64,000 nucleotides of DNA from Jannaschia pohangensis (GTDB lineage: Bacteria > Pseudomonadota > Alphaproteobacteria > Rhodobacterales > Rhodobacteraceae). The first letter of the stretch is position 1; each line of letters opens with the position of its first letter. A model generated the notes under the pieces. That model was not told where the DNA came from. It did no database searches and worked only from the letters and a program-made list of their open reading frames with translations. Made by a program: the position numbers and the translations under genes. Positions 45,657 to 55,382 of the stretch are shown in pieces. Location: NCBI RefSeq assembly GCF_900113875.1, contig NZ_FORA01000002.1:1-64000 (forward strand), read 5' to 3'.

Positions 45657-46685
45657 ATGATGCCAAGCCCCGATCCCAAGCTCATCTCCGGGAATGGAAA
45701 CCGCCCTCTGGCCAAGGCCATCGCCCGCCGCATGTCGATGCATCGGGGCATGCAGATCGGTCTGGTCGATGCCCGTGTCGAACGCTTCAACGATCAGGAA
45801 ATCTTTGTAGAAGTCTTCGAGAACGTGCGCGGCGAAGACATGTTCATAATCCAGTCGACGTCGAACCCGGCCAATGACAACCTGATGGAACTTCTCATCA
45901 TTTCGGACGCGCTGCGCCGGTCGTCCGCCAGCCGCATCACCGCCGTCATCCCCTATTTCGGCTATGCCCGCCAGGATCGCCGCACCAAGGCGCGCACGCC
46001 GATCTCGGCCAAGCTGGTCGCGAACCTGATCGCCAATTCCGGGATCGAGCGGGTCCTGACGATGGATCTGCACGCCGCACAGATCCAGGGCTTCTTCGAT
46101 ATTCCCGTCGATAACCTCTATGCCTCGCCGATCTTCGCGCTCGACATCATGCATTATTTCAAGGGCGGGATGGATGACGTCATGGTTGTCTCGCCCGATG
46201 TGGGCGGTGTGGCCCGCGCGCGCGAATTGGCGCAGCGGATCAAGGCCCCCCTGTCCATCGTCGACAAGCGCCGCGAAAAAGTCGGCGAAGTGGCCGAGAT
46301 GACCGTCATCGGCGACGTCACCGGCAAGACGTGCATCATCGTCGACGACATCTGTGACACGGCCGGAACCCTGTGCAAGGCCGCCGAAGTCCTGATCGGG
46401 GCGGGCGCGACCGAGGTTCATGCCTATATCACCCATGGCGTCCTGTCCGGCCCGGCGGTCGAGCGGATCACCAATTCCAAACTGAAATCGCTGGTCATCA
46501 CCGACTCCATCCCCCCGACCGAGGCGATCAAGGCCTGCAAGAACATCCGGATCGTGCCAACGGCTCCGATGTTCACCCAGGCGATCCTGAACATCTGGAA
46601 CGGCACATCGGTCTCGTCGCTTTTCGATACCGCGACGCTGGAGCCGATCTATGAGCCGCTCTATCCCGGGCTCGACTTCCAATAG
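45657..46685 (+). CDS. prs: Ribose-phosphate pyrophosphokinase
   Basis: A 342-residue PRPP synthetase. Motifs are [25 protein letters not shown] (near residue 100), [16 protein letters not shown] (near 141) and the PRPP loop [11 protein letters not shown] (near 230). It feeds nucleotide, histidine and tryptophan synthesis. The start has MM; I kept the first ATG, preceded by GAGAGGA. Confidence 0.97.
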   Translation: MMPSPDPKLISGNGNRPLAKAIARRMSMHRGMQIGLVDARVERFNDQEIFVEVFENVRGEDMFIIQSTSNPANDNLMELLIISDALRRSSASRITAVIPYFGYARQDRRTKARTPISAKLVANLIANSGIERVLTMDLHAAQIQGFFDIPVDNLYASPIFALDIMHYFKGGMDDVMVVSPDVGGVARARELAQRIKAPLSIVDKRREKVGEVAEMTVIGDVTGKTCIIVDDICDTAGTLCKAAEVLIGAGATEVHAYITHGVLSGPAVERITNSKLKSLVITDSIPPTEAIKACKNIRIVPTAPMFTQAILNIWNGTSVSSLFDTATLEPIYEPLYPGLDFQ

Positions 46686-46724
46686 GAAACTGGCGCGCGC
46701 GGACCCGAGCCGCTAGGACGGCGC

Positions 46725-47837
46725 ATGTCCTTTGAAATCTTCCTGATGGCCCCCCCGGGGCTGGAGCCAATGCTGGCCGACGAGGCGGTGGCGGCGGGCT
46801 TTCCTGCGCCGACCGTTCTGCCCGGCGGCGTCACGTTTCAGGGCGATTGGCCCGATGTCTGGCGCGCGAACCTGACCTTGCGCGGCGCGGGCCGGGTGCT
46901 GGCGCGCATCGGGTCGTTCCGGGCGTTTCACCTCGCTCAGCTCGACAAGCGGGCGCGCAAGTTTCCCTGGGCCGACATCCTGCGCGCCGATGTGCCCGTC
47001 CGGGTCGAGGTGGCGACGAACCGCAAGTCCAAGATCTATCACGCGGGCGCGGCACAACAGCGGATCGAGACGGCCATCACCGAAGAACTCGGCTGCCCCG
47101 TGGCCGACGATGCACCCGTCGCGATCAAGGCGCGGATCGACGACAATCTGGTCGTGCTCAGCATCGACACCTCGGGCGACAGCCTGCACAAGCGCGGCAA
47201 CAAGACCGCCGTCGGCAAGGCCCCCCTGCGCGAGACGATGGCGGCGCTGTTCCTGCGCCAATGCGGCTATCGCGGGACCGAGCCGGTGCTGGACCCGATG
47301 TGCGGGTCGGGCACCTTCGTGATCGAAGCGGCGGAAATCGCGGCGGGCCTGCTGCCGGGCCGCAGCCGCAGCTTTGCCTTCGAGCATCTGGCGACCTTCG
47401 ACCCCGAAGCCTGGGCCGACATGCGGGACGTCGCCCCCCCTGCCCCGCCCGCCTTTCGGTTTCACGGGTCCGACCGGGATGCAGGCGCCTTCGCCGCCGC
47501 GCGCGCCAATGCCGAACGCGCGGGCATCGACGCGCTCGTCGACTTCCAGAAATCCGCCGTCAGCGACATTGCCCCGCCCGACGGCCCGCCCGGCCTTGTC
47601 ATCGTCAACCCGCCCTATGGCACGCGCATCGGGACCAAGAAGCCGCTCTACGGCCTCCATGCCGCCCTTGGCGCGGCATTGATCGAGCGGTTCGCGGGCT
47701 GGCGGGTTGGCATCGTCACCACGCAAGCCGACCTGGCCCAGGCCACCGGCCTGCCGCTGGACCCGCCCGGCCCTTTCGTGCCGCATGGCGGGCTCAAGGT
47801 GCGGCTGCATCAGACCGGACCCCTGAAAGGACGCTGA
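46725..47837 (+). CDS. THUMP-domain class I RNA methyltransferase (RlmL N-half-like)
   Basis: A 370-residue enzyme. A THUMP-type RNA-binding region (about 5-160, starting FLMAPPGLEPMLADEAV) precedes a Rossmann methyltransferase with DPMCGSGTFVIEAAEIA (near 190) and the base-flipping motif VNPPYGTRIG (near 292). It resembles the m2G2445-forming part of RlmL. The exact target is not proven. AGGA lies five bases before ATG 46725, and the CaiB-type gene follows after 3 bases. Confidence 0.9.
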   Translation: MSFEIFLMAPPGLEPMLADEAVAAGFPAPTVLPGGVTFQGDWPDVWRANLTLRGAGRVLARIGSFRAFHLAQLDKRARKFPWADILRADVPVRVEVATNRKSKIYHAGAAQQRIETAITEELGCPVADDAPVAIKARIDDNLVVLSIDTSGDSLHKRGNKTAVGKAPLRETMAALFLRQCGYRGTEPVLDPMCGSGTFVIEAAEIAAGLLPGRSRSFAFEHLATFDPEAWADMRDVAPPAPPAFRFHGSDRDAGAFAAARANAERAGIDALVDFQKSAVSDIAPPDGPPGLVIVNPPYGTRIGTKKPLYGLHAALGAALIERFAGWRVGIVTTQADLAQATGLPLDPPGPFVPHGGLKVRLHQTGPLKGR

Positions 47838-47840
47838 CCC

Positions 47841-48977
47841 ATGCGCGATCTCGATGGCCTGCTGGTGGTCTCTGTCGAACAGGCGGTCGCGGCGCCCTAT
47901 GCCTCGGGCAAGCTCGCCGATGCGGGCGCGCGGGTCATCAAGGTGGAGCGGCCCGAAGGCGATTTCGCGCGCGGCTATGACGATCTGGTCCAGGGCCAAA
48001 GCGCCTATTTCGTCTGGCTGAACCGCGGCAAGCAGTCGGTCTGCCTCGACCTGAAAGACCCCGCCGACAAGGCGGTGCTGACGGCGATGCTGGCCCGCGC
48101 GGATGTCTTCATCCAGAACCTGATCCCCGGCGCGCTCGACCGGATGGGACTTGGCATCGACGTCCTGCGCGCCCGGCATCCCGCCCTGATCACCTGCTCC
48201 ATCTCTGGTTACGGCAGCACGGGGCCTATGGCGGATCAAAAGGCCTACGATCTGCTCATTCAGGCCGAAAGCGGGTTGTCGGCTATCAATGGCACGCCCG
48301 AGGGTCCGGCCCGGGTCGGCGTTTCGGTCTGCGATATCGCCGCCGGGATGACCGCCTACCAGGCGATCCTTCAGGCCCTGATCGGACGTTGGCGCACCGG
48401 GCAGGGTCGCGCCATCGATGTGTCGCTGTTCCACGCGATGGCCGACTGGATGAACGTGCCCTACCTGCAATATCGCTACGGAGGCCGCAAACCCGACCGC
48501 CTGGGCCTGAACCATCCGACGATTGCGCCCTATGGTGTTTTCGTCTGCGGCGATGGCAAGGCGATCCTGATTTCGATCCAGAACGAACGGGAGTGGGCAC
48601 GGCTTTGCGCGATGGTGCTGGATGCGCCCGACCTGGCGCTGGCCGAGGGCTTTGCGAGCAATTCGCAACGCGTCGCCAACCGCGATGTGATCGACGGCAA
48701 GGTGGCGGCGGCCTTTGCCCCCCTGCCCCGCGATGCGGTGATCGCCCGGCTTCGGGCGGCGGACATCGCCTTCGGGCGGCTGACGGATATGGACGACCTG
48801 CTGGCCCATCCGGCCAACACGCTGATTTCCGTGCAGACCGAGGGGGGCGAGATCGAATTGCTGGCCCCCGGCGCGGTCATCGCCGGTGAGACGCCGACCT
48901 ATGGCCCCGTGCCCGCAAAGGGCGCGCAAACCGAGGACATCCTGCGGGAGTTCGGGCCGGTCGCACCCAAGGCCTGA
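47841..48977 (+). CDS. CaiB/BaiF family III CoA-transferase
   Basis: A 378-residue class III CoA-transferase. The N-terminal fold reads VEQAVAAPYASGKLADAGARV, then NRGKQSVCLDL and GYGSTGPM. The catalytic aspartate that forms the acyl anhydride is D165 in VCDIAAGMTAY. The SLFHAMADWM segment matches a subgroup associated with malate, citramalate or mesaconate CoA transfer, as I recall. The substrate is open. Confidence 0.9.
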   Translation: MRDLDGLLVVSVEQAVAAPYASGKLADAGARVIKVERPEGDFARGYDDLVQGQSAYFVWLNRGKQSVCLDLKDPADKAVLTAMLARADVFIQNLIPGALDRMGLGIDVLRARHPALITCSISGYGSTGPMADQKAYDLLIQAESGLSAINGTPEGPARVGVSVCDIAAGMTAYQAILQALIGRWRTGQGRAIDVSLFHAMADWMNVPYLQYRYGGRKPDRLGLNHPTIAPYGVFVCGDGKAILISIQNEREWARLCAMVLDAPDLALAEGFASNSQRVANRDVIDGKVAAAFAPLPRDAVIARLRAADIAFGRLTDMDDLLAHPANTLISVQTEGGEIELLAPGAVIAGETPTYGPVPAKGAQTEDILREFGPVAPKA

Positions 48978-49025
48978 CGCAGGCGTCGGACTGGCCCGCC
49001 CGCCAAAGCGGACGAGCCAGCGGGC

Positions 49026-50075
49026 TTACTTGCCCCAGATCGCTCTGTAGGCTTCGCGGTAGGGGCTGTCGGGGTCGAAGGAATTGCTGTCGCCCAGTTT
49101 CGCCAGACCTTCCTGCGTCACCAGCGCGGGCGAGGTGATGTAGCCCGAGCAGGCCTCGCCCTGAACGGCGCGGTTCAACTCGTCCACCAACTGCCACCCC
49201 TGAAGGTTCAGCGGCTCGGCCACGGTGATGGCCTGGTACTGCGCCGCGCGGATCCGCTGGAACGCGGCTTCCGACCCGTCGCCTGCCGATCCGGCCAGCG
49301 GCGCGCCGTCGCCCGGGATACCGGCTGCCGCGAGTGCGGGGCCCATGAAGTCGAAATAGAGGTCGTTGATCGCCAGCGCATGGGTCCAGCTGTCGCCGTA
49401 CTTCTGGAGCAGGCTGGTGGTCAGCGGGCCCATCCGGCTGGAGGTGTCGGCAATCGGGGTGTCGACATATTCCAGAACGGTGCCGCCCATCGCTTCGATG
49501 GTCTCCTTGATGCGGTCGGCCTTGTCGATGGCGATCTGGTAGGTGCTGTCGGTGAAGATCACCACGCCCACATTGTCGCCGCCATCGGCCATGGCCCATT
49601 CCGCCGCGACTTCGGACACGGTCATCGCGTCGGTCGAGACGTTCGCGAAGATTCCGCCGGGCGCGTCACAGCCGATCTTGGGCCCCGAATGCCAGGCGAC
49701 CATCGGGATGTTGGCCGCAACCACACCTTCGAGCGCGGCTTGCTGCTCGACCGCATCGAAGCCGTTGATGACGATGCCGTCCGGCTGGAGGGCCATCGCC
49801 TGACCGATCGCAGCGGTCCGCCCCTGGATCGAGCCGCCGCCGTCAAGGACGCGCACGTCCCAACCGATGGCCGCCGCGGCCTCTTCGACGCCGTTCGTGA
49901 CGCCCAGGATGCCGCCGTTCTTCAGGTCTGCCGCAAGGACGACGATCGACTTGCCCTCGGCGGCCGCAGGGCCGGTGGTCGGCCCGTCGAATGCGGTCTG
50001 CGCCAATGCGGGCAGGCTCAGCCCGGCCAGCACGCCGCCGACCAGCACGGTGTTCAAAAAGGTTCGCTTCTTCAT
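49026..50075 (-). CDS. Sugar ABC transporter substrate-binding protein (CUT2 type)
   Basis: A 349-residue periplasmic binding protein with signal peptide (VLVGGVLAGLSLPALAQ) and the ribose/xylose-binding protein fold. The first lobe has KSIVVLAADLKNGG, PDGIVINGFDAVEQQ and AWHSGPKIGCD. It is the last gene of the ATPase-permease-binding protein operon. The ligand is probably a sugar or sugar alcohol, but no marker residue decides it. Confidence 0.92.
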   Translation of the reverse strand: MKKRTFLNTVLVGGVLAGLSLPALAQTAFDGPTTGPAAAEGKSIVVLAADLKNGGILGVTNGVEEAAAAIGWDVRVLDGGGSIQGRTAAIGQAMALQPDGIVINGFDAVEQQAALEGVVAANIPMVAWHSGPKIGCDAPGGIFANVSTDAMTVSEVAAEWAMADGGDNVGVVIFTDSTYQIAIDKADRIKETIEAMGGTVLEYVDTPIADTSSRMGPLTTSLLQKYGDSWTHALAINDLYFDFMGPALAAAGIPGDGAPLAGSAGDGSEAAFQRIRAAQYQAITVAEPLNLQGWQLVDELNRAVQGEACSGYITSPALVTQEGLAKLGDSNSFDPDSPYREAYRAIWGK

Positions 50076-50103
50076 GGTTCATCCTCCCTTGGATGGTTTG
50101 TCG

Positions 50104-51126
50104 TCAGCGCTTCTCGGCGCCTTTCCGACGTTGCGCGTAGCCTGCGATGCCGATGGCGATCAGCAGGGTGACACCGTTGAACAGCGGCTCGACCCAGAAC
50201 GAGCCGCCGAATTGTTGAATGCCCGAGATGCCGACCGCCAGGATGGCGACACCCACGATGGTGCCCCAGACGTTAACGCGGCCCGGCTTGATGGTCGTCG
50301 ACCCGAGGAATGCGCCTACAAGTGCGGGCAACAGGAATTCGAGCCCGACCGACGCCTGACCGATCCGCAGCTTTGAGGCGAGGATGACCCCGGCCAGCGC
50401 CGTGATCGTGCCGGAGCAGAGGAACGCGCCGATGACATACTTCCGCGTCGGAATGCCGTTCAGCTGCGCCGCCCGCTGGTTCGCCCCGATGGCATAGAGG
50501 TACCGGCCCACGGGCGTGTATTCGAGGATGACCCACATCGCGACCGTGATGGCCAGAACATAGAACCCGGTGATGGGCAGGCCGCCCACGAAGGTGCCGT
50601 TGATCGCAAGGAACCCGTCGGGCAGCACGCCCACCATCTGACGCCCGCCCGTATGCCAGAGTGCCAGCGCATAGAGCACCGTCCCGGTCCCGAGGGTCGC
50701 GATGAAGCTGTCGATCTTGGCGACCTCGACCAGAAGCCCGTTCAGGAACCCCGAGAGCGCCCCCAGGATCAGGACAATCGCCACCGCCAGCGGCCAGGGC
50801 AGGCCATAGATCGTCTGCAAACTGATGGCGAGGATGTGCCACAGCACGATCCCGTAGCCGACGGTCAGGTCGATCCGCCCCGCTGCCATCGGGATCATGG
50901 CCCCAAGGGACAGAAGCGCGATGATGGCCTTGTCCGACACGATGGCCCGGACATTGAGCATGGTCGGGAAGGTGTTCGGCAGCAGGACCGAGAACAGCCC
51001 GATCAACAGGACCGTCAGGATCACGAGGCCGTAGACCGGCAAGAACCGCGCGACGCGCCGTCCGAACGACAGGCCCTTCAGGTCGGCCTTGGTGGGTTCG
51101 AGCGCGCTCGATTCAAGCGATTGCAT
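50104..51126 (-). CDS. Sugar ABC transporter permease (CUT2 type)
   Basis: A 340-residue RbsC-like permease with about ten membrane helices. The family pattern appears in IALLSLGAMIPMAAGRIDLTV near residue 75, GFLNGLLVEVAKIDSFIATL, and TGRRQ-like loops. The ATG at 51126 lies within the end of the ATPase gene (14-base overlap), favoured over an ATG nine codons earlier. It forms the membrane channel of the transporter. Confidence 0.92.
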   Translation of the reverse strand: MQSLESSALEPTKADLKGLSFGRRVARFLPVYGLVILTVLLIGLFSVLLPNTFPTMLNVRAIVSDKAIIALLSLGAMIPMAAGRIDLTVGYGIVLWHILAISLQTIYGLPWPLAVAIVLILGALSGFLNGLLVEVAKIDSFIATLGTGTVLYALALWHTGGRQMVGVLPDGFLAINGTFVGGLPITGFYVLAITVAMWVILEYTPVGRYLYAIGANQRAAQLNGIPTRKYVIGAFLCSGTITALAGVILASKLRIGQASVGLEFLLPALVGAFLGSTTIKPGRVNVWGTIVGVAILAVGISGIQQFGGSFWVEPLFNGVTLLIAIGIAGYAQRRKGAEKR

Positions 51127-52645
51127 GTGTGTCGTCCTTCTGGCGCGCGACATTCCCGGCGGAAGCGGTCTGGATCAGGTTCTCGGTGGTCAGGCGGGTG
51201 CCGCTCAATTCATCGACGATGGCCCCCTGGCTGAACACGATGGCACGGTGGCAGATCGTGGCGATCTCCTCGAAGTCGGTGGAGACGACGATGATCCCCA
51301 CCCCCTCGGCCAGCGCACGGTTCAAAAGGGCATAGATCTCTGCCTTGGCCCCCACATCGACACCGGCGGTCGGGTCTTCGCAGATCAGGAGCTTGCGCTT
51401 GGTGGCAAGCCATCGCCCCAGGACAACCTTCTGCTGGTTGCCGCCCGACAGCGCCTCGATCGCGAGGGTCGGCTCGTTCGGCGACAGGCCCAGTTCGGCG
51501 CCGATGATGCTTGCCCGTTCCGCTTCGACGCGCGGGGACAGGATGTCGAGGATCCTGCGTCCGATACTGGCCGGATTGAGGAAGGTGTTTTCCCGGATGG
51601 TCAGGTTCATCGCGACGGATTCCTCGGTGCGATCCTTGGCGACAAGGCCGATCCCCGCCTCAAGGGCCTTCTGCGGCGTCGACAGATCCGGAACGGCCCC
51701 TTTCAATTCGACCTTCCCCGCAAAGGGTTTGAGGCCGAACAGCGCCCGGCTGATCGCCTCATGACCCGCGCCGCGCAACCCGACCAGGCCCACGATCTCA
51801 TTCTCGACCAGATCGAAATCGAGCGGCCCGACGCCCCCGGCCCGGAACCCGTGGAGCGACAGGATACGGGCGCCGGGGGCCGCCGTGCTCTTGACGGTTT
51901 CGCGGGTCTTGCGACCGACGATCTTCTGGACCAGTTCCTCGGGCGTGGTGTGGGCGATGTCGCGCATGCCGACCATGACGCCGTCGCGCAATACCGTCAC
52001 GCGGTCGGCAATCTGGAAAATCTCGTCCAGGCGGTGGCTGACATAGATCATGCCGACGCCGCGTTCGCGCAGGGGACGCAGCGCCCGAAAGAGGCGCTCC
52101 ACCTCATCGGCGGGAAGCGAGGCGGTCGGCTCGTCCAGGACAAGAAACTCGCTGTCCACCGCCAGGGCGCGCGCGATGGCGACCAGCGATTTCTCGGTCC
52201 GCGACAGGTTCTCGACCCGCGTCGTGGGATCAAAGTCGCAATCGACCTTCCTGAGCGCTTCCATGGCAAAGGCCTCGACCTTGCCCCATTGAATGATGCC
52301 CGTCCGGCGCGCGAATCCGAGCGCCAGAGCGATGTTCTCGGCCACGGTCATCCATTCGATCAGTCCCAGGTCCTGATGGATGAATGCCACTTTCTGACGC
52401 TCGCCAAATCCGGCGGGGCGATGTTGATAGGGTGTCCCGTCGATCAGGACGCGTCCGCCATCGGGTTGGTGAATGCCGCCCAAAACCTTGATCAGGGTCG
52501 ATTTCCCGGCGCCGTTTTCCCCAAGAAGGGCAACGATCTCGCCCCGGCCCACGGACATGGACACGTCGCGCAGCGCATAGGTGCCGCCGAAATGCTTGTC
52601 GATGCCGTCGAAAAACAGACCCGATTGCAGGTTCTGCATGGCCAT
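51113..52645 (-). CDS. Sugar ABC transporter ATPase (CUT2 type, two ABC domains)
   Basis: A 510-residue protein with two nucleotide-binding domains, like RbsA. The first has an intact Walker A GENGAGKST (near residue 42) but a divergent signature (LSRTEKS). The second has a degenerate Walker A (GLRGAGHEA) but a good signature LSGGNQQKVVLG. This complementary pattern is usual for CUT2 ATPases. It is the first gene of the operon, driven from the operator-flanked promoter at 52.7 kb. Confidence 0.94.
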   Translation of the reverse strand: MAMQNLQSGLFFDGIDKHFGGTYALRDVSMSVGRGEIVALLGENGAGKSTLIKVLGGIHQPDGGRVLIDGTPYQHRPAGFGERQKVAFIHQDLGLIEWMTVAENIALALGFARRTGIIQWGKVEAFAMEALRKVDCDFDPTTRVENLSRTEKSLVAIARALAVDSEFLVLDEPTASLPADEVERLFRALRPLRERGVGMIYVSHRLDEIFQIADRVTVLRDGVMVGMRDIAHTTPEELVQKIVGRKTRETVKSTAAPGARILSLHGFRAGGVGPLDFDLVENEIVGLVGLRGAGHEAISRALFGLKPFAGKVELKGAVPDLSTPQKALEAGIGLVAKDRTEESVAMNLTIRENTFLNPASIGRRILDILSPRVEAERASIIGAELGLSPNEPTLAIEALSGGNQQKVVLGRWLATKRKLLICEDPTAGVDVGAKAEIYALLNRALAEGVGIIVVSTDFEEIATICHRAIVFSQGAIVDELSGTRLTTENLIQTASAGNVARQKDDTHAIA

Positions 52646-52679
52646 CCCCCCAGACGCCGCGGCTCAACCCTCCCGTTGA

Positions 52680-52691
52680 GTTACCCGTAAC
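52680..52691. promoter_or_regulatory. LacI-type operator 1 (near-palindrome)
   Basis: GTTACCCGTAAC, a palindrome apart from the central CC/CG mismatch. It lies just downstream of the -10 box of the leftward transporter promoter (around +2 to +13), where a bound repressor would block initiation. Confidence 0.75.
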
Positions 52692-52699
52692 GTACTGCT

Positions 52700-52729
52700 A
52701 TTCTCTGGCGAAGTCCGCGCACGAGTCAA
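52700..52729 (-). promoter_or_regulatory. Promoter of the ABC transporter operon
   Basis: TTGACT (52724-52729) and GAGAAT (52700-52705) on the minus strand are 18 bases apart. It is bracketed by the two operators. Unlike the translation-linked promoters in the window, its -10 box ends in T. Confidence 0.55.
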
Positions 52730-52736
52730 GATTTAA

Positions 52737-52748
52737 GTTACCGGTAAC
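52737..52748. promoter_or_regulatory. LacI-type operator 2 (perfect palindrome)
   Basis: GTTACCGGTAAC is a perfect 12-base palindrome with the central CG step typical of LacI-family operators. Its centre is 57 bases from that of operator 1, and it lies 14 bases before the regulator ATG, so it could both support a DNA loop and control the regulator itself. Confidence 0.8.
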
Positions 52749-52762
52749 GCAAAAACGCAGAT

Positions 52763-53803
52763 ATGGCCGATAAATCCAGCAAAACCAATAAGGTGAGCCT
52801 GTCACAGGTGGCCAAGGCGGCCGGCGTCTCCAAGATGACGGCAAGCCGCGTCCTGCGCGGTGACGGCGGCTATTCCGAAAAGACCCGCGCCCTTGTCATG
52901 CAGAAGGTCGACAAGCTCGGCTATCTGCCGAATCGACTGGCCTCGGTCTTTGCAGGTGACCAGATTTCGACCTTCGTCGGCGTCTCGATACCGGACCTCG
53001 GGAACGAGATTTTCGCGCAGGTTCTGGAAGGGATCGACCGCAAACTGGGCGCGTTCGGCCACCAGACGGTTCTGGGCCTGACGCAGCACACCCCCGAGGA
53101 AGAGGAAAACTGGATCCGCACCGTTTTGTCGTGGCAGCCCGCCGGCCTGATCCTCACGGGCCGGTCCCATGCGCCCCGCGCCATCGAGATGTTGCGCAAC
53201 GCCGCCATCCCCATCGTCGAGATATGGGACCTGAACTCCAGCCCCCTCGACATGAGCGTCGGCATCAACCACTTCGACGCGGGCTTCGACATGGGCCGCT
53301 ATCTGGTCGGATGCGGCTATCGCAACATCGCCTATGTGGGCACGTCCCATGACACGGCGAACGCCGCCACGACGCGCCTGGCCGGGTTCACCAAGGCGGT
53401 CGAAGGCGGCGGGGGGCGCGTCACGCGCCACCTCTGCCTGCACGACACGGCCGCCTATTACCCGGGCTTTTACGGGACCGAACAATTGCTCGCCTCGACC
53501 ACCGATGTCGAATGCATCTTCTATCAGAACGACGCGATGGCCTTCGGCGGGATGCAGTATTGCACGGCCAACGGGATGGATGTGCCGGGCGACATCGGCA
53601 TCGCGGGTTGGGGCAACCTGCCTATCGCCTCGGTCATGCCCAAGCGCCTGACATCGATGCATGTGCCCCACCTGAAACTGGGCCAGGTCGCCGCCGAAAT
53701 GATGCTGGCCCGCCTGTCGGGCGAACCCGTCGTCAACTATCGCGACATCGGCTTCAAGCTGATCCCCGGCAGCACGGTCAAAAACGTGATGGCGCGCGGC
53801 TAG
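52763..53803 (+). CDS. LacI/GntR-family transcriptional repressor
   Basis: A 346-residue repressor. The helix-turn-helix is VSLSQVAKAAGVSKMTASRV (residues 11-30), followed by a hinge-like LGYLPNRLA and a periplasmic-binding-protein-like effector domain related to gluconate repressor GntR (GNEIFAQVLEGIDRKL). It is divergent from the transporter operon and almost certainly controls it through the two GTTAC palindromes. No strong ribosome-binding site precedes the ATG. Confidence 0.94.
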   Translation: MADKSSKTNKVSLSQVAKAAGVSKMTASRVLRGDGGYSEKTRALVMQKVDKLGYLPNRLASVFAGDQISTFVGVSIPDLGNEIFAQVLEGIDRKLGAFGHQTVLGLTQHTPEEEENWIRTVLSWQPAGLILTGRSHAPRAIEMLRNAAIPIVEIWDLNSSPLDMSVGINHFDAGFDMGRYLVGCGYRNIAYVGTSHDTANAATTRLAGFTKAVEGGGGRVTRHLCLHDTAAYYPGFYGTEQLLASTTDVECIFYQNDAMAFGGMQYCTANGMDVPGDIGIAGWGNLPIASVMPKRLTSMHVPHLKLGQVAAEMMLARLSGEPVVNYRDIGFKLIPGSTVKNVMARG

Positions 53804-54092
53804 GTTCGTCTGGCCGGTCGGCTTCACCTGCGGCGTCGGCCGACGGATCAGGAAGCATTTGAACCCTCGCCCTCGTTGACTTGTTGCAGCGAACTCTTTG
53901 CGTCCGATCAAAGGGGCGCGTCACACAATGCCGACCCAGACCGGACATCCACTGCCGGGCCTTCGATTAACCCGCGCGGTCGACATGACCGATCGTTCTC
54001 CCTGTTCGAACGGCCCCTGCGGCTTTCGTTGGACAAACCCCTAGCCAACCCAAGGTCTTGTGGATGGTGGCGGCAACGTCGATGCTGCGCGC
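53804..54092. other. Spacer between the repressor and MFS genes, no gene seen
   Basis: The stretch has in-frame starts only for short, non-protein-like frames. It contains a GCAGCGAA-like motif (near 53885) and a CCGGACAT motif (near 53941), which look like fragments of a decayed repeat. No promoter was recognised with confidence. Confidence 0.4.
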
Positions 54093-55382
54093 ATGGCGAC
54101 AGAAATCGAGTTCTCCTCAGCGGCGCTAACCCCTACGGCGCGGCGACACATTCGGGTGTTTCAGATACACCAGTTCCTTGACCGTTTTGCGATGGGACTG
54201 ACGGTTGCCGTCGTTGCTCTGGCGTTGACTGACAGAGGTATGGACCTTTTCCAGATCTCGCTGCTTTTCGGGGTCTACGCGCTCACCACCCTGACGATGG
54301 AGCTGCCTTTCGGCGGTTTGGCCGACAGTGTCGGACGCAAACCGGTCTTTCTGTTGGCAATCGTCGCCAGCTTGATTTCGCTCGCGCTCTTCCTGTCGAC
54401 CAGCGATTTCCATGTTCTCGCACTCTCATTCGCATTCATCGGCTTCGGACGCGCGCTTCGGTCGGGCACGCTTGACGCATGGTTTGTCGAAACCTTCAAA
54501 GCCGAAGCCCCGGATGTCGATGTGCAGCCCGCCCTCGCCAAGGCGCAATGGGCCAATGCCGTGGGGTTGGCCGTCGGTGCGGTTGTGGGCGGTGTTCTAC
54601 CCGATGTTCTCGGTGCCGGGGCGGAAAGGATCGGCTTCAGCATCTACGACGTGTCCTATGCGGCAAGCTTTGCTGTGATGCTGGGCGTGTTCGTCTTCAC
54701 GATGTCGTCCATCGTCGAAACGCCACGTCCGAAGAACGGCAACGCCCTCAGGCAAGGGTTCGCAAGCGTCCCCACGGTGATACGGGACGCGAGCCTTCTC
54801 GCCCTGAAACATCCTGTCCTGGCGATGCTTCTGGCCTCGCTGGCCTTCTTTTTGATGGCCACCAACCCGGTCGAGGTCATCTGGCCGACCCACGCAAAAC
54901 CCATGTTGGACGAAGGCTATGCAAACACGGTGATCGGTGTCGTGACAGCGATCTATTTCTTTGCCATCGCCTTCGGGGCATCCTTGTCTCCGCTTGTCAG
55001 CCGCATTTTCAAGCGGCGGCACGCCATGACGCTGGCAGCGACATTCGCAGGCTTGGCGGGCGCTCAGATCGCCTTGGCGTTGCAAGGCGGAATCGTCGGC
55101 TTCGTGGCGGTTTTCACCCTGTATTCCGTGATCCTTGGTGTCAGCGAAACGCCAGCCAGCGCCATTCTGCATCGCTGCGTGGGCGACCACCAACGGTCGA
55201 CCATGCTGTCGCTGAGATCATTGATCCAACAGTTGGGGGCCGCACTCGGTCTGGTAATCGCCGGAGCCGTCGCCGACGCATATTCCACACCAATCGCCTG
55301 GATTGTGGGGGCGGCATTTCTTCTGATGGCAGTGATGCTGACCTTGATGCTGGTCAGACAACAGGCCGCAGAAGCCGAATAG
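54093..55382 (+). CDS. MFS transporter
   Basis: A 429-residue major-facilitator protein with twelve predicted helices. The loop 2-3 signature GGLADSVGRKPVF is near residue 78. The second half starts after a central loop at about residue 210. It probably exports a drug-like or metabolic solute. ATG 54093 lacks a good ribosome-binding site; an in-frame GTG at 54060, with AAGG before it, would add 11 residues. It is isolated in a loosely packed block. Confidence 0.87.
   Translation: MATEIEFSSAALTPTARRHIRVFQIHQFLDRFAMGLTVAVVALALTDRGMDLFQISLLFGVYALTTLTMELPFGGLADSVGRKPVFLLAIVASLISLALFLSTSDFHVLALSFAFIGFGRALRSGTLDAWFVETFKAEAPDVDVQPALAKAQWANAVGLAVGAVVGGVLPDVLGAGAERIGFSIYDVSYAASFAVMLGVFVFTMSSIVETPRPKNGNALRQGFASVPTVIRDASLLALKHPVLAMLLASLAFFLMATNPVEVIWPTHAKPMLDEGYANTVIGVVTAIYFFAIAFGASLSPLVSRIFKRRHAMTLAATFAGLAGAQIALALQGGIVGFVAVFTLYSVILGVSETPASAILHRCVGDHQRSTMLSLRSLIQQLGAALGLVIAGAVADAYSTPIAWIVGAAFLLMAVMLTLMLVRQQAAEAE

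Noticed and set aside
48420-48450. Apparent replacement of the catalytic Asp of the CoA-transferase by His198 in SLFHAM
   Set aside because: Aligning with CaiB places the catalytic Asp at D165 (VCDIAAG), which is present.
46713-48929. A 738-codon minus-strand frame
   Set aside because: It is antisense to the RNA methyltransferase and CaiB genes, both of which have clear catalytic motifs.
48994-49025. GC-rich inverted repeat between the CaiB-type gene and the binding-protein gene
   Set aside because: GCCCGC/GCGGGC could pair, but several competing pairings and no T-run make a terminator call unsafe.
53876-54181. A 101-codon frame overlapping the MFS gene start
   Set aside because: TTG start without ribosome-binding site, and overlap with the credible MFS frame.
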